Assembly: GCF_004135735.1 (NCBI RefSeq)
Contig: NZ_CP012670.1
Location: 6,216,501-6,280,500 of the forward strand
Direction of reading: 5' to 3'
Source of the DNA: Sorangium cellulosum
Lineage (GTDB): Bacteria; Myxococcota_A; Polyangia; Polyangiales; Polyangiaceae
DNA: 64,000 nt
The position numbers were made by a program, and so were the translations under genes. The notes under the pieces are model-generated. The model had not been told where the DNA came from. It made no database searches and saw only the letters and a program-made list of their open reading frames with translations. The stretch's first letter is position 1. The number at the start of each line of letters is the position of its first letter. Positions 34,579 through 43,311 of this stretch are shown one piece after another.

Positions 34579-35226
34579 ATGGGTTCCGGCCGCAACATCG
34601 ACGAGGTGGGCCGCCGCTCACCGCGGCATCTGCACACATCCCGCGCCCTGTCGAGCTTCCCCACGCTCCCCGGCCTCCAGAGCATCACGGGGCTGCGCGG
34701 CGCGCTCGAGTTCCTGGAGTGGCCTGCGCCCGAGTGGACGCTGAAGGACCTCCAGGACTGGTTCACCGAGCATCTCGTGGCGCCCGGCCTGATGAAGCGC
34801 CCTCAGATCGTGCGCGAGCCGGGCGCGACGCCCGTCATGCTCGACCCGCGCGCCGACGCGGGCAGCCACCTCGAAGACCTGATCCACAAGGCCCGCGGGC
34901 GCGTCATCACGGCCCTCCGGGGGCTCATCGCTCCCGTCGCCGACGATCGATTCCTGAACGCGGCCATCTACGGGGGCAGGGTCCGCCGGGCCGCCGTGGG
35001 GGGTCGCCCCGTCTGGGTGGCCTCGCCGCGCGAGATCGACTTCCTCGGCGACATCGTGCTCAGCTTGCTCGCTGCCGACATCCTGCTCGATCGTGAGTTC
35101 TATCGTGCACACCTCTGCATCTGCGAGGTGTGCGGGAGGGTGTCATTCAAGGACAGCCCGGACGCGCGAGGCGTATGTGGTGAGCACCGGAGCAGCGTGT
35201 CCGGGTTCACGCCGCGCGTGCGCTGA
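34579..35226 (+). CDS. Unrecognised protein with a C-terminal zinc-finger-like cluster
   Basis: This 215-residue soluble protein matches no family I can name. It starts at ATG 34579 behind CCGGAGGTGAGC. The first 110 residues contain LQDWFTEHLVAPGL and HLEDLIHKARGRVITALRGL, mostly helical. The end carries CICEVC (180-185) and CGEH (200-203), a C-x2-C...C-x2-H arrangement typical of a small zinc site. A -24/-12 promoter and a divergent FHA/sigma-54 activator just upstream indicate it is that regulator's target. A good intrinsic terminator follows the stop, so it is probably a single-gene transcript. Confidence 0.7.
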   Translation: MGSGRNIDEVGRRSPRHLHTSRALSSFPTLPGLQSITGLRGALEFLEWPAPEWTLKDLQDWFTEHLVAPGLMKRPQIVREPGATPVMLDPRADAGSHLEDLIHKARGRVITALRGLIAPVADDRFLNAAIYGGRVRRAAVGGRPVWVASPREIDFLGDIVLSLLAADILLDREFYRAHLCICEVCGRVSFKDSPDARGVCGEHRSSVSGFTPRVR

Positions 35227-35262
35227 GCGCCCACGGCACAGCAGCACCGCTCCAGACGACGG

Positions 35263-35295
35263 AGGCCGGCGGACCAGCCGGCCTTCGCCATTTTT
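35263..35295 (+). terminator. Intrinsic terminator of the zinc-finger-like gene
   Basis: AGGCCGGC (35263-35270) pairs perfectly with GCCGGCCT (35277-35284) around a six-base loop, followed six bases later by TTTTT at 35291-35295. It lies 37 bases after the stop codon. This is the most classical Rho-independent terminator in the window. Confidence 0.75.
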
Positions 35296-35357
35296 CTGCT
35301 GCAACGGATCCGGTCCGCCCTGCGCGCGTCGCGCCGACGCCCCGCGGACGGGCGCGC

Positions 35358-36770
35358 TCAGTTCGCGTCGAACGAGACCCAGGCGCCGGTCGCCCAGGTG
35401 TCATCCGCCTTGAAGGCGCCGATGTAGCTCGCCCCCGTGTCGAAGAAGCCGTCGTCGGGCGGCGTGGCCGCGTTCTCGGTGAGCGTGGCCGCCGGCCGGA
35501 AGTCCGGCGTGGCCGCGAAGCAGTCGGCGATCTGCGGGTCCACGGCGCTGTTGGACGCCTCGCCCTCGAACCACGCGATCTCGTCGAGGCCGCCGTCGTC
35601 GTCGTCGTCGAGCTTCGATTCGGTCGCCTCGTCGGCGTCGGTCTCCTCGTAGGCGATGTTCGCCTCGACGTTGCCGAAGAAGATGGAGCTCGCGATCTCC
35701 ACCTCGGTCTCGGCGTTCCGGATATCCACGCCCGCCTCGAAGCCGGTCACGATGGTGTTGAAGATATGGGCCTTCGTCGACTTGCGGAGCAGCATGCCGT
35801 ACTGCTGCTTGTCGACGTCCTCGTTCTTGCCGCACAGGGTCGCGTTGTAGATCGTCGGCTCGCTCGTCGGCTCGTTCAGCGACCCGTCATCGTCGTTGTC
35901 GCCCTCGAAGCCGTTCGTGTCGTCGGCGACCGTCGGGTCCTGCTGGACCACGACGAACTGGAGCTTGCCCTTGTAGCCGAGGTCCCAGTCGATGCCGTCG
36001 TCGCCGTTCTGCGCGCAGAGGAGGTGCTTCGCGTTGACGGTGCCGCCGAAGAACTCGAAGCAGTCGTCGAGCGTGTGGTGCACCATCACGTGATCGACCT
36101 TCGTCCCGGAGCCCACGCCGGCGAACGTGAGGCCGTTCACCTCGTTGTCCTGGGAGAGCAGGATCCCGGAGTACTCGATGCGCACGTACTCGAGGACGCC
36201 GCTATTGTCCTCCGGCTTATCGCCGCCGTACTCGGTGCCTTCGCCGGTGATGCCCTCGACGCTGGCCTTGCCGCCCTCCACGTTGACGGGGGCCTCGCCG
36301 AGCAGGATGACGCCGCCCCAGTCGCCCGCGGCGCGGTCGCCCTCCTCGCCCTGGCTGGTGAAGACGATGGGCTCGTCGGCGGTGCCCCTGGCGTCGATCT
36401 TGGCGCCGGGCTTCACGACCAGCGTCGCGAGGCTCACCTTCTCGCCCATGATCTTCGTGCCGGGCTCGATGGTCAGCGTGGCGCCGCGCTCGACGAAGAC
36501 GATGCCCTTCATGAGGTAGCAGTTGTCGGCCGTCCACGTCGTGTCGGCCGAGATCGCCTCGGCGACCTCCACCGGGCTGGCGCAGTCGGCGCCGCCGCCG
36601 CCGCCGGAGCCGCCGACGCCGGAGCCGCCGACGCCGGAGCCGCCGCCGGAGCCGCTCGTGGCCGCGGTGCTGGTCGTGGGCGAGGAGCCCGATTCGTCAT
36701 CGCCGCACGCCGTGAGCGCCGCGACGGAGAGCGCCGAGGCGCAAGCCAGGGCAATTCCGAGTGTACGCAT
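35358..36770 (-). CDS. Beta-helix surface lipoprotein of the TonB module
   Basis: Predicted lipoprotein, 470 residues. The signal peptide ends in LTAC (Cys22), then comes a Ser/Gly-rich linker. The body begins with TWTADNCYLMKGIVFVERGATLTIEPGTKI, and continues through ...VLEYVRIEYSGI, KVDHVMVHHTLDDCFEFFGG and AHIFNTIVTGFEAGVDIRN, the periodic hydrophobic and Asn/Gly pattern of a right-handed beta-helix. Asp-rich stretches (DNDDDGS, DDDDDGG) could bind calcium. It is the last gene downstream of a TonB receptor, 80 bases away, on the same strand, so I infer a surface substrate-capture or processing role. No catalytic site is recognised. Part of this quotation is a family-typical opening found in many TonB-associated lipoproteins. 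Confidence 0.78.
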   Translation of the reverse strand: MRTLGIALACASALSVAALTACGDDESGSSPTTSTAATSGSGGGSGVGGSGVGGSGGGGGADCASPVEVAEAISADTTWTADNCYLMKGIVFVERGATLTIEPGTKIMGEKVSLATLVVKPGAKIDARGTADEPIVFTSQGEEGDRAAGDWGGVILLGEAPVNVEGGKASVEGITGEGTEYGGDKPEDNSGVLEYVRIEYSGILLSQDNEVNGLTFAGVGSGTKVDHVMVHHTLDDCFEFFGGTVNAKHLLCAQNGDDGIDWDLGYKGKLQFVVVQQDPTVADDTNGFEGDNDDDGSLNEPTSEPTIYNATLCGKNEDVDKQQYGMLLRKSTKAHIFNTIVTGFEAGVDIRNAETEVEIASSIFFGNVEANIAYEETDADEATESKLDDDDDGGLDEIAWFEGEASNSAVDPQIADCFAATPDFRPAATLTENAATPPDDGFFDTGASYIGAFKADDTWATGAWVSFDAN

Positions 36771-36850
36771 GGTATTTCACCTCCTCACCCACCATGGCGC
36801 ATGCGGGCAAACTCGCGACGAGCGCCGGGTGAAGATTCAGTGGCACACGC

Positions 36851-39799
36851 TCAATAGGTGAGCGCAGCGCTCAAGGTCACGGTCGTGCCAACACGGTAGT
36901 GGCTGACGATGCTGTCCTCGTCGTCCTCCTTCCCTTGCGTGACGCGGACAGGCGCGTCGATGAGGTTCTCGCCGGCGAGCTTCAGCTCGACGCGCTCCCC
37001 GAGCCGCTGGGCGACGGTCAGGTCGATCTGGTGCCGCGGCTGCTCGTACTCGTCCGGAAGCCCTCGGCTCCCCACCCTCTTGAGCCGGGCGCCGAACACG
37101 TTGTAGAGCAGCCGGGCGCTCGTGCCGGTCGACTCTCGGGCGTAGTCGAGGCCCAGGTTCACGACGAAGGGGGATTGCCCTTGAAGCGGGTGCGTCGCGT
37201 TGCTCTGGATCGTGACCCCGCCCGCGCTCGCGCCGGGATCGATCGTCACCTCCGAGCTCACGAAGGTGATGTTGCCGAGCGCGGTGGCGTCCGCGAGGAA
37301 CGGGGAGATGAAGCCAAGGCCCTTCCTGAGCTCGAGCTCGACGCCGGCGACATGGCCGACGTCGCCGTTCACGTACGTCAACCTGCCCCTCGCGCCGTTC
37401 GGGACGATGACCTCCTCGATCGGATCCTGGAAGTGCTTGTAAAAGAGGCTGATCGCGGCCACCTCGCCCGCCGTCGGGAAGATCTCGAAGCGGAGATCGC
37501 CGTTCACGACGCTCGTCCGCCGGAGATCGGGGTTGCCCTGCACCTCCCTCCCGCTGTAGCCCTCCTGGTAAAGGAACGGGCTGAGCTCGCGGAGCTGCGG
37601 TCTGGCGAGCGTCCTCGCCGCGCCGAGCCTGACATTCGAGATCGAGCTCGACTTGACGATGATGTTGAGCGCGGGCAAGAGGTCGACCTCGTCACTATCG
37701 ACGTTGATCTCGGGGTTCGCCGCGGAGTACCTGTCGAACGCCCGCAGCGACAGCGCGGAGGCCTCGACCCGGGCGCCGAGCACCGCGCGGAGCCACGGCG
37801 TGAGGGCGGTGTCGGTCATCACGTAACCCGCGAAGAGATCGCCGCTCGCCGTGTAGGAGTCGGTCTCGCGCGTGATCTCCTCCAGCTCGAGCGCGGTGCC
37901 GATGTTCTCGTCCGAGAACAGCCGATCCGGCCCCTGGCGCAGGAGCGTCGGATCCGAGCCCGGGCGCTGCTTGAACCGGAACCGGCGGGCGTTGAACTCC
38001 CGCTCTCGGACGTTGAGCAGGCCGCCCAGCTTCAGCCGGGTCGGCGCGTCCCCGCGGAGGAGCGGCTGGACGTAGGAGAGCTGGCCGCCATAGCTCACGT
38101 CCGACATGTCGTTGAAGAAGTGCGCGCCGCTCAGCGTGCCCTCGTCCCACGAGTAGGCTCCGCTCGCGTCGTCCCGGATGTAGACGGCCTCCCGGGTGTC
38201 GGGCTCCTCCGATGCCGCGGCCGAGATCGACGCCTTCCAGTCGAGCGTCCCGCCGCCCAGCGCCTCGAACCGGTGCTCGCCCTGGAGCTGCCCCAGGGTG
38301 AGCGCGCGGGAGATGAACCGCAGGAGCGTGTCGCGAAACGCGCTGTCGCCCTCCCGCGGCTCGCCGCTCGCCTCGCTGGCCACGTCGTCCGAGGAGCGGC
38401 TGTGGAGCCCGGTGAGCGTCACCTTGTGGTCCGCCCCCGGGTTGTAGGTGACGCTGGCGAAGCTGCCCCAGGACACCTGATCGCGGATGCTGCCCGTCCT
38501 GATGTCGCCGCGGCGCACCGGCTCGCCGCCGTCCGGAGCGGGCCTGTACGTGCCGAGGAGCTCATCGGCGCGCGCCGAGAACTTCCGGCCGTAGCTCAGC
38601 GTGGCGACGTAACCGAGGCGCTGCTCGCCGCCGAGCTCCAGGGTGTCGCCGACGACCACGCTGCCGCTCCCGTTCGGCGGGGTGAACGACCGCTTCGTCG
38701 CCATGGGCGAGTTGATCGCCCTCCCGTAGGCCGTCATCTCGTCCCTCGTGATGGTGCCGCCGCCCGGCTTCGGGCCGAGGCGCACCACCTTGTAGTCCGG
38801 GATCTCGTCGGGCACCGCGCGGGTGCCGTCGTCGATCCCGAGCCAGTCGGTGCTCGAGCCGGCGTAGGTCAGGCGATCTCGGAACGTCGCCTGGCTGTTC
38901 AGCCCGAGCGACAGCGAGGCCTGGAAGAGGAACCTGGTCGGGAGCTCGCGCGTGTTGATCTGGACCGAGCCGCCCGCGAAGTCGCCGGGGATGTCGGGCG
39001 TGAACGTCTTGACGACGGTGATGTCGCTGAGGACCAGCGACGGGAACAGGTCGAGCGGGACGGCCTGCCGGTCGGGCTCGGGGCTCGGCAGCGGGGCGCC
39101 GTTCAGGAGCGCGTTCGTGTAGCGCTCGCCGAGCCCGCGCACGTAAACGTACCTGCCGTCGACCACCGTCGCGCCGACGATGCGCTTCGCGGCCTCGGCG
39201 GCGTTGCGGTCGGGGGTCCTCGCGATCTCCTTCGCGCCGACGGCGTCGCCCACGTGGGCCGCGTTCTTCCGGAGGAGGAGCTGCGCGGCGACGCTCGCCC
39301 GCTCCGGCTCGAACTCCACCTCGATGACCTCCTCGGCCTGCTGATCGGGCTCGAGGCCGACGTCGACCTGCGCCACCTGCCCGGCGGCCACCTGGACGTC
39401 CTGCACGCGCTGGGGCTTGTAGGCCTCGTACCAGACCCGTAGCTGATAGTTCCCCGGGGGGAGCTCCAGGCGATACCGCCCGTCGAGATCCGCGATGGCC
39501 TTGAGCTTCGTCCCGACGACCGACACCTGCGCGTCGAGGACAGGCTCGCTCGTGGAGGCGTCCCTGACGACGCCCCACACCGCGCCCTTGCCGGCGGGCG
39601 GCGGGCGCGACGGGCTCGGCTCGTCGGCCCCCGCGAGGTCCGCGGCGGCGCTGTCCGCCGCGGCGGCGCCGGCCCCGGGCCCCGCTGCCGGAGGCGGCGG
39701 CGCCGCGGCGCCGGGGTCGCCCTGGGCGAGGGCCGTGGCCCCCCAGCAAAGCGGCGTCACCGATGCTGCGACTACCCCCCAGATCCTTCTTCGAATCAT
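36851..39799 (-). CDS. TonB-dependent outer-membrane receptor with carboxypeptidase-like regulatory domain
   Basis: Predicted 22-strand outer-membrane receptor, 982 residues. The order is: signal peptide (about 1-26), a Pro/Ala linker, a carboxypeptidase-D-regulatory-like beta-sandwich (about 75-150, GVVRDASTSEPVLDAQVSV, DLDGRYRLELPPG), the plug domain (about 185-300, YVYVRGLGERYTNALLNG, FTPDIPGDFAGGSVQINT) and a large barrel with a C-terminal aromatic end, TLSAALTY. A TonB-box-like VIEVEFEP lies between the sandwich and the plug. ATG 39799 follows AAGGGACAGG. It sits inside a module with its own TonB, ExbB and ExbDs. The substrate is unknown; nothing here points specifically to iron. Confidence 0.92.
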   Translation of the reverse strand: MIRRRIWGVVAASVTPLCWGATALAQGDPGAAAPPPPAAGPGAGAAAADSAAADLAGADEPSPSRPPPAGKGAVWGVVRDASTSEPVLDAQVSVVGTKLKAIADLDGRYRLELPPGNYQLRVWYEAYKPQRVQDVQVAAGQVAQVDVGLEPDQQAEEVIEVEFEPERASVAAQLLLRKNAAHVGDAVGAKEIARTPDRNAAEAAKRIVGATVVDGRYVYVRGLGERYTNALLNGAPLPSPEPDRQAVPLDLFPSLVLSDITVVKTFTPDIPGDFAGGSVQINTRELPTRFLFQASLSLGLNSQATFRDRLTYAGSSTDWLGIDDGTRAVPDEIPDYKVVRLGPKPGGGTITRDEMTAYGRAINSPMATKRSFTPPNGSGSVVVGDTLELGGEQRLGYVATLSYGRKFSARADELLGTYRPAPDGGEPVRRGDIRTGSIRDQVSWGSFASVTYNPGADHKVTLTGLHSRSSDDVASEASGEPREGDSAFRDTLLRFISRALTLGQLQGEHRFEALGGGTLDWKASISAAASEEPDTREAVYIRDDASGAYSWDEGTLSGAHFFNDMSDVSYGGQLSYVQPLLRGDAPTRLKLGGLLNVREREFNARRFRFKQRPGSDPTLLRQGPDRLFSDENIGTALELEEITRETDSYTASGDLFAGYVMTDTALTPWLRAVLGARVEASALSLRAFDRYSAANPEINVDSDEVDLLPALNIIVKSSSISNVRLGAARTLARPQLRELSPFLYQEGYSGREVQGNPDLRRTSVVNGDLRFEIFPTAGEVAAISLFYKHFQDPIEEVIVPNGARGRLTYVNGDVGHVAGVELELRKGLGFISPFLADATALGNITFVSSEVTIDPGASAGGVTIQSNATHPLQGQSPFVVNLGLDYARESTGTSARLLYNVFGARLKRVGSRGLPDEYEQPRHQIDLTVAQRLGERVELKLAGENLIDAPVRVTQGKEDDEDSIVSHYRVGTTVTLSAALTY

Positions 39800-39900
39800 G
39801 CACCTGTCCCTTCACGCGCCCCGAGCGCGGGCGCGCACACCGATGTCCGGGCGCGACGGCGCCCGCCAATGCGTTGATGGTGAGGAAGCGCCGCCCGGGC

Positions 39901-40338
39901 TCAGCGCGCCGGCTTCTCGGTCAGGACGGCGATCGTCCTGGCCCCGCCCATGCGCGCGGCGTCCATGGCCTCGACCGCGACCGCGTAGGCGGCCGCGTCG
40001 TCGGCGTCGAAGTACAGCACGTCGTCCGAGCGCGCCGCGAAGATGCGGGCGAGCCGCTCCTTCAGCTCGGCGCGCGGCACCTCGGTCTGGTTGATGCGAA
40101 GGACGCCGCGCTCGTCCACCGTGAGCACCACGGGCTTGTCCGCGTCGTCCGGGGCTCGCTCGACCCTCACCGGATCTTCCTTCTTCGGCAGGTTCAGCCA
40201 GAACTGCTTGGCGAGCAGCGGTGTCACCACCATGAAGATGATGAGGAGCACGAGCACCACGTCGACCAGCGGCGTCACGTTCATGCTCGGCGTCACGCCA
40301 GCGGGCCGACCGCCGCCCTGCGGAGCGCTCATTCCCAT
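39901..40338 (-). CDS. ExbD/TolR-family protein (second copy)
   Basis: Predicted proton-channel partner of ExbB, 145 residues: a short cytosolic start, one membrane span (NVTPLVDVVLVLLIIFMV, with the essential Asp in the PLVDVVL segment), then a periplasmic domain with LPKKEDP and VLYFDADDAAAY. Its ATG lies four bases after the stop of the first exbD. It is divergent in its C-terminal sequence from the first copy, so the two may form a heteromeric complex. GGGGAGGGGTGACGCC supplies the ribosome site. Confidence 0.9.
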   Translation of the reverse strand: MGMSAPQGGGRPAGVTPSMNVTPLVDVVLVLLIIFMVVTPLLAKQFWLNLPKKEDPVRVERAPDDADKPVVLTVDERGVLRINQTEVPRAELKERLARIFAARSDDVLYFDADDAAAYAVAVEAMDAARMGGARTIAVLTEKPAR

Positions 40339-40342
40339 GGCG

Positions 40343-40801
40343 TCACCCCTCCCCCGGCGCCTCGGGGGCCCCGCCGCCCCGCTGGCTCACCTGGAGCGAG
40401 ATCCCGGCGAAGCCGACCTCCTGGCAGAGCGCGAACGCCTCCCGCACGCGGCCGTAATTCACCGACGAGTCGCCCTTGATGACCACCCGGCGCTCCGGCT
40501 CGCGCTCGCGGATGGCCCGGAGCCTCGCGCCGAGCGCCGGGAGGTCGGCCATGGCCTCCTTCTCCAGGAACACGTTGCCCGCGCCGGTGATCGTCACGTG
40601 GATCGGGTCGAGCTTCGCCTTCGACCGCGCGTCCGGCTGGAACACGGCCGGGAGCTCCACCCGCTCGCCGTGCTCCATCTGCGGCGCGATCACCATGAAG
40701 ATGATGAGGAGCACGAGCACCACGTCGACCAGGGGCGTGACGTTGATGTCCGGCTCAGGCGGCCTTCGGCTCGATCCCTTGCTCTCCGCTCGGACGCCCA
40801 T
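40343..40801 (-). CDS. ExbD/TolR-family protein (first copy)
   Basis: Predicted ExbB partner, 152 residues, with the same single span (INVTPLVDVVLVLLIIFMVI) and a periplasmic domain ending ALCQEVGFAGISLQVSQ. VVIKGDSSVNYGRV is the usual TolR/ExbD-fold segment. The only plausible start, ATG 40801, lies 47 bases inside the upstream exbB frame; no later start codon precedes the conserved membrane span. This long overlap implies tight translational coupling. Confidence 0.9.
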   Translation of the reverse strand: MGVRAESKGSSRRPPEPDINVTPLVDVVLVLLIIFMVIAPQMEHGERVELPAVFQPDARSKAKLDPIHVTITGAGNVFLEKEAMADLPALGARLRAIREREPERRVVIKGDSSVNYGRVREAFALCQEVGFAGISLQVSQRGGGAPEAPGEG

Positions 40802-41468
40802 GCTCGTTCTCCATCTCGTCGATGAGCTCACCCGCGCTGCGCTCCAGCGTGAGCTCCACCGCGGCGATGCGGGTGGTGAGGTAGTTGAAGCAAAGCACCG
40901 CCGGGATCGCGACCCCGAGCCCGAGGGCGGTGACGATGAGCGCCTCGGCGATACCGCCGCTCACGGCGCCGAGGCCGCCCGAGCCGGTCGAGGCGATGGT
41001 CTGGAAGGCGGTGATGATGCCGATGACCGTGCCGAGCAGCCCGACGAAGGGCGCCACCGAGCCGACCGTGGCGAGCACCGAGAGGCCGCGGCGCAGGTCG
41101 GCGGAGATCGCCTCGCGGCGCCGCGACACCTCGCGGCGCGCGAGCTCCACCGCCGGGACGCCGCCCTCGCCGGCGTCGGCCGCGCGCCGGAAGCGGCGCA
41201 CCGCCGCGGCGACGAGGCGGGCGAGCGCCGAGCGGTCGTACCGCTCGGCGATGTCCATGAGCCGCGCGGTGTCCCACGCTTCCATGACCGGCCTGGCCTC
41301 CCGCGCGAAGCTCCGCGTCTCGGACGCCTGACGCGCGAGGGCGATGAGCCGCTCCACCACGACCGCGACGCTCGCCAGGGCCATGAGCACGAGGGCGAAC
41401 GCGACGAGCTTGCTGAGGAGCCCCATGCTCGCCCAGATGTGCTCGAGATCGAACTGCATCATCGTCAT
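40755..41468 (-). CDS. ExbB/TolQ/MotA-family proton channel protein
   Basis: Predicted inner-membrane motor subunit that uses the proton gradient to energise TonB, 237 residues. Three spans are visible (about 15-37, 115-140, 150-178). LSVLATVGSVAPFVGLLGTVIGI is the family signature with the polar residues of the channel, and AEALIVTALGLGVAIPAVL forms the third helix. A cluster of starts, ATG 41468, 41462 and 41459, follows AAGGAG; the second has the best spacing (nine bases). The C-terminus overlaps exbD by 47 bases. Confidence 0.92.
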   Translation of the reverse strand: MTMMQFDLEHIWASMGLLSKLVAFALVLMALASVAVVVERLIALARQASETRSFAREARPVMEAWDTARLMDIAERYDRSALARLVAAAVRRFRRAADAGEGGVPAVELARREVSRRREAISADLRRGLSVLATVGSVAPFVGLLGTVIGIITAFQTIASTGSGGLGAVSGGIAEALIVTALGLGVAIPAVLCFNYLTTRIAAVELTLERSAGELIDEMENEHGRPSGEQGIEPKAA

Positions 41469-41521
41469 ACACTCCTTGGTTCTTCTCGCCGGAGACCGCG
41501 GCCGCGACCGCTCGAGCGACG

Positions 41522-42304
41522 CTATCTCCGGGCCCTGAACGGGATCTTGACGGTCTTGTAGACCGACACCGGCCTCCCCGCGTGGATCGCCGGCCGGTAA
41601 CGCCACGTCTTCACCGTCGCGAGGACCGCGGCGTTGAAGAGCGGGTGGCCGCGAACGATGGTGACGTTCGTGACCTCGCCCGTCTCGGTCACCACGAACC
41701 GGACCACCACGGTGGCCTCGATCCCCGCGCTCCGGGCCGCGTCGGGGATGGGCGGAAGCGCGTTGGAGAGCGCGACCGGCGGCGTCGCGTTCTCGGGGAG
41801 GTGAATCGGCCCCCGCGGCGGCGGCGGGGGGGGCGGCGGCGGCGGAGGCGGAGGCGCGGCGGCCACGACGGCCGTTCCCGTGCCGCCGGGGACGCCGCCG
41901 GGCACGCCGCCCGGCGCGCCGCCGGGCTCGCCGTAGATGTCGTCGTCGGCGCTCGCCGGGGCCTCGCCCGGATCGGCCTCCGGCGGCGCCTCGCTCGGCA
42001 CCGCGGCCGGCGCGACGAGCGCGGGGCGCCGGGGCGTCGGGGCGCGGGGCGCCAGCGCTTCCGCCGGCGGGGGCGGGGGCGCCGGCGCGGCGGCGGGGGG
42101 CGGCGCCTCGGGGACCCGGGCGGCGAGCTTGACCGCGACGACCTCCTCTTCCTCGGGGGCCCGCGGCGGCTGGATGGATCCGCTCAGGCGGGCGGCGAGG
42201 AGCGCGATGGCCGCGAACAGCAGGAGGCCCGTCGCGTACCCGATCGCGAGCCGCCTCGCCCGGTCAGGGTCGGCCTCGCCCGCATTCCACGTCTCCAGGT
42301 GCAT
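41522..42304 (-). CDS. TonB-family energy transducer
   Basis: Predicted bitopic protein, 260 residues, linking the ExbB-ExbD motor to the outer-membrane receptor. A cytosolic N-terminus, one membrane helix (about 21-42, GYATGLLLFAAIALLAARL), then a periplasm-spanning Pro/Ala/Glu region with a run of about a dozen prolines, and a TonB C-terminal domain (about 170-260: IEATVVVRFVVTETGEVTNV, WRYRPAIHAGRPVSVYKTV). The WRYRPA box and the following strand contact the receptor's TonB box. ATG 42304 is used. It lies first of the transport genes and 173 bases downstream of the response-regulator gene on the same strand. Confidence 0.9.
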   Translation of the reverse strand: MHLETWNAGEADPDRARRLAIGYATGLLLFAAIALLAARLSGSIQPPRAPEEEEVVAVKLAARVPEAPPPAAAPAPPPPPAEALAPRAPTPRRPALVAPAAVPSEAPPEADPGEAPASADDDIYGEPGGAPGGVPGGVPGGTGTAVVAAAPPPPPPPPPPPPPRGPIHLPENATPPVALSNALPPIPDAARSAGIEATVVVRFVVTETGEVTNVTIVRGHPLFNAAVLATVKTWRYRPAIHAGRPVSVYKTVKIPFRARR

Positions 42305-42477
42305 GAAGGTTCTCGACGCAAGAGCAAGAGATCAAGGATCTACCGGACACCACGCGAAGACAGGCAGGTTCGAGCGGATTGGCCACATCCTCTGAGCGGC
42401 CGTTCCAGTGTGGTCTCTGTGTGTTGCGACAGGATGACGGCGGAGCAACGTTTCCCGCCGGCGCCCCGGCGCGGCGC

Positions 42478-43185
42478 TCACGCGCTCCGGCTCTCCGGCA
42501 CGTCGGGGGACGCGGCGAACCGGTAGCCGATGCCGCGGACGGTCTGGATGTAGTCGCCCGCGTGGCGCAGCTTGTCGCGCAGGCGCTTGACGTGGGTGTC
42601 CACGGTCCTCGTCGTGATGCTCACGTCGATGCCCCAGACCCCGTCGAGCAGCGCGGAGCGCGTCTGCACGCGCTCGCGCGCCTCGTACAGCGCGACCAGG
42701 AGCTTGAACTCGAGGAGCGTCAGGTCGACCTCCTCGCGCTCGACCCACACGCGGTGAGCGCCCTCGTCGATCCGGAGGCAGCCGAACTCGATGCATCGCT
42801 CCCCGACGGACGCGGACTGGACGCGGCGGAGCACCGCCTGCACCCGCAGCATGAGCTCCCGCACGCTGAACGGCTTGACCACGTAGTCGACGGCGCCGAG
42901 CTCGAAGCCGACGATGCGGTCGACCTCGTCGCCGCGCGCCGAGACGATCATGACCGGGATGCGCTGGGTGCCCTCGTTCTGCTGGAGGGCGCGGCACACC
43001 TCGGTCCCCGAGATGTCGGGCAGCATGAGGTCGAGCAGCACGAGATCGGGCCGCTGCTCCTGGACCAGCCGGATCGCGTCGCTCCCCTGCCCTGCGAGGA
43101 CCACCTCATGCCCGGCGTGCCTGAGGTTGTAATCGAGCACCTTCTGGAGCGCCGGCTCGTCTTCGATGACCAAAATCCGCGCCAT
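42478..43185 (-). CDS. OmpR/PhoB-type response regulator
   Basis: Predicted two-component transcription factor, 235 residues. The receiver domain has the acidic pocket near residues 8-10, the phospho-acceptor Asp52 (LVLLDLMLP), Ser82 and Lys104 (VVKPFS). The C-terminal winged helix (LTLLEFKLLVALYEARERV, VDTHVKRLRDKL, VRGIGYRF) closely resembles PhoB. No histidine kinase is adjacent. The TonB module follows on the same strand, so this regulator is either the first gene of that operon or a nearby controller. ATG 43185 begins MARILVIEDE, as in the family. A phosphate-limitation role is only an inference from similarity to PhoB. Confidence 0.9.
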   Translation of the reverse strand: MARILVIEDEPALQKVLDYNLRHAGHEVVLAGQGSDAIRLVQEQRPDLVLLDLMLPDISGTEVCRALQQNEGTQRIPVMIVSARGDEVDRIVGFELGAVDYVVKPFSVRELMLRVQAVLRRVQSASVGERCIEFGCLRIDEGAHRVWVEREEVDLTLLEFKLLVALYEARERVQTRSALLDGVWGIDVSITTRTVDTHVKRLRDKLRHAGDYIQTVRGIGYRFAASPDVPESRSA

Positions 43186-43311
43186 GGTGAAGAGCGCGTG
43201 TACCCGAGCGATGTGACGGCCCGATGACCGGATGGCAACAGGGCCGTGCGGCGAATTCTCGGAGGAAAATGGTCGCGCGCGGGCGGGCCGAGATGCGCTA
43301 TCCTGCCCAGG

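Noticed and set aside
43261..43271. Excellent ribosome site plus ATG (GGAGGAAAATG) before the hexapeptide acetyltransferase
   Set aside because: The frame it opens is Arg-rich shadow sequence through the real gene. It might be a short leader, but nothing supports one.
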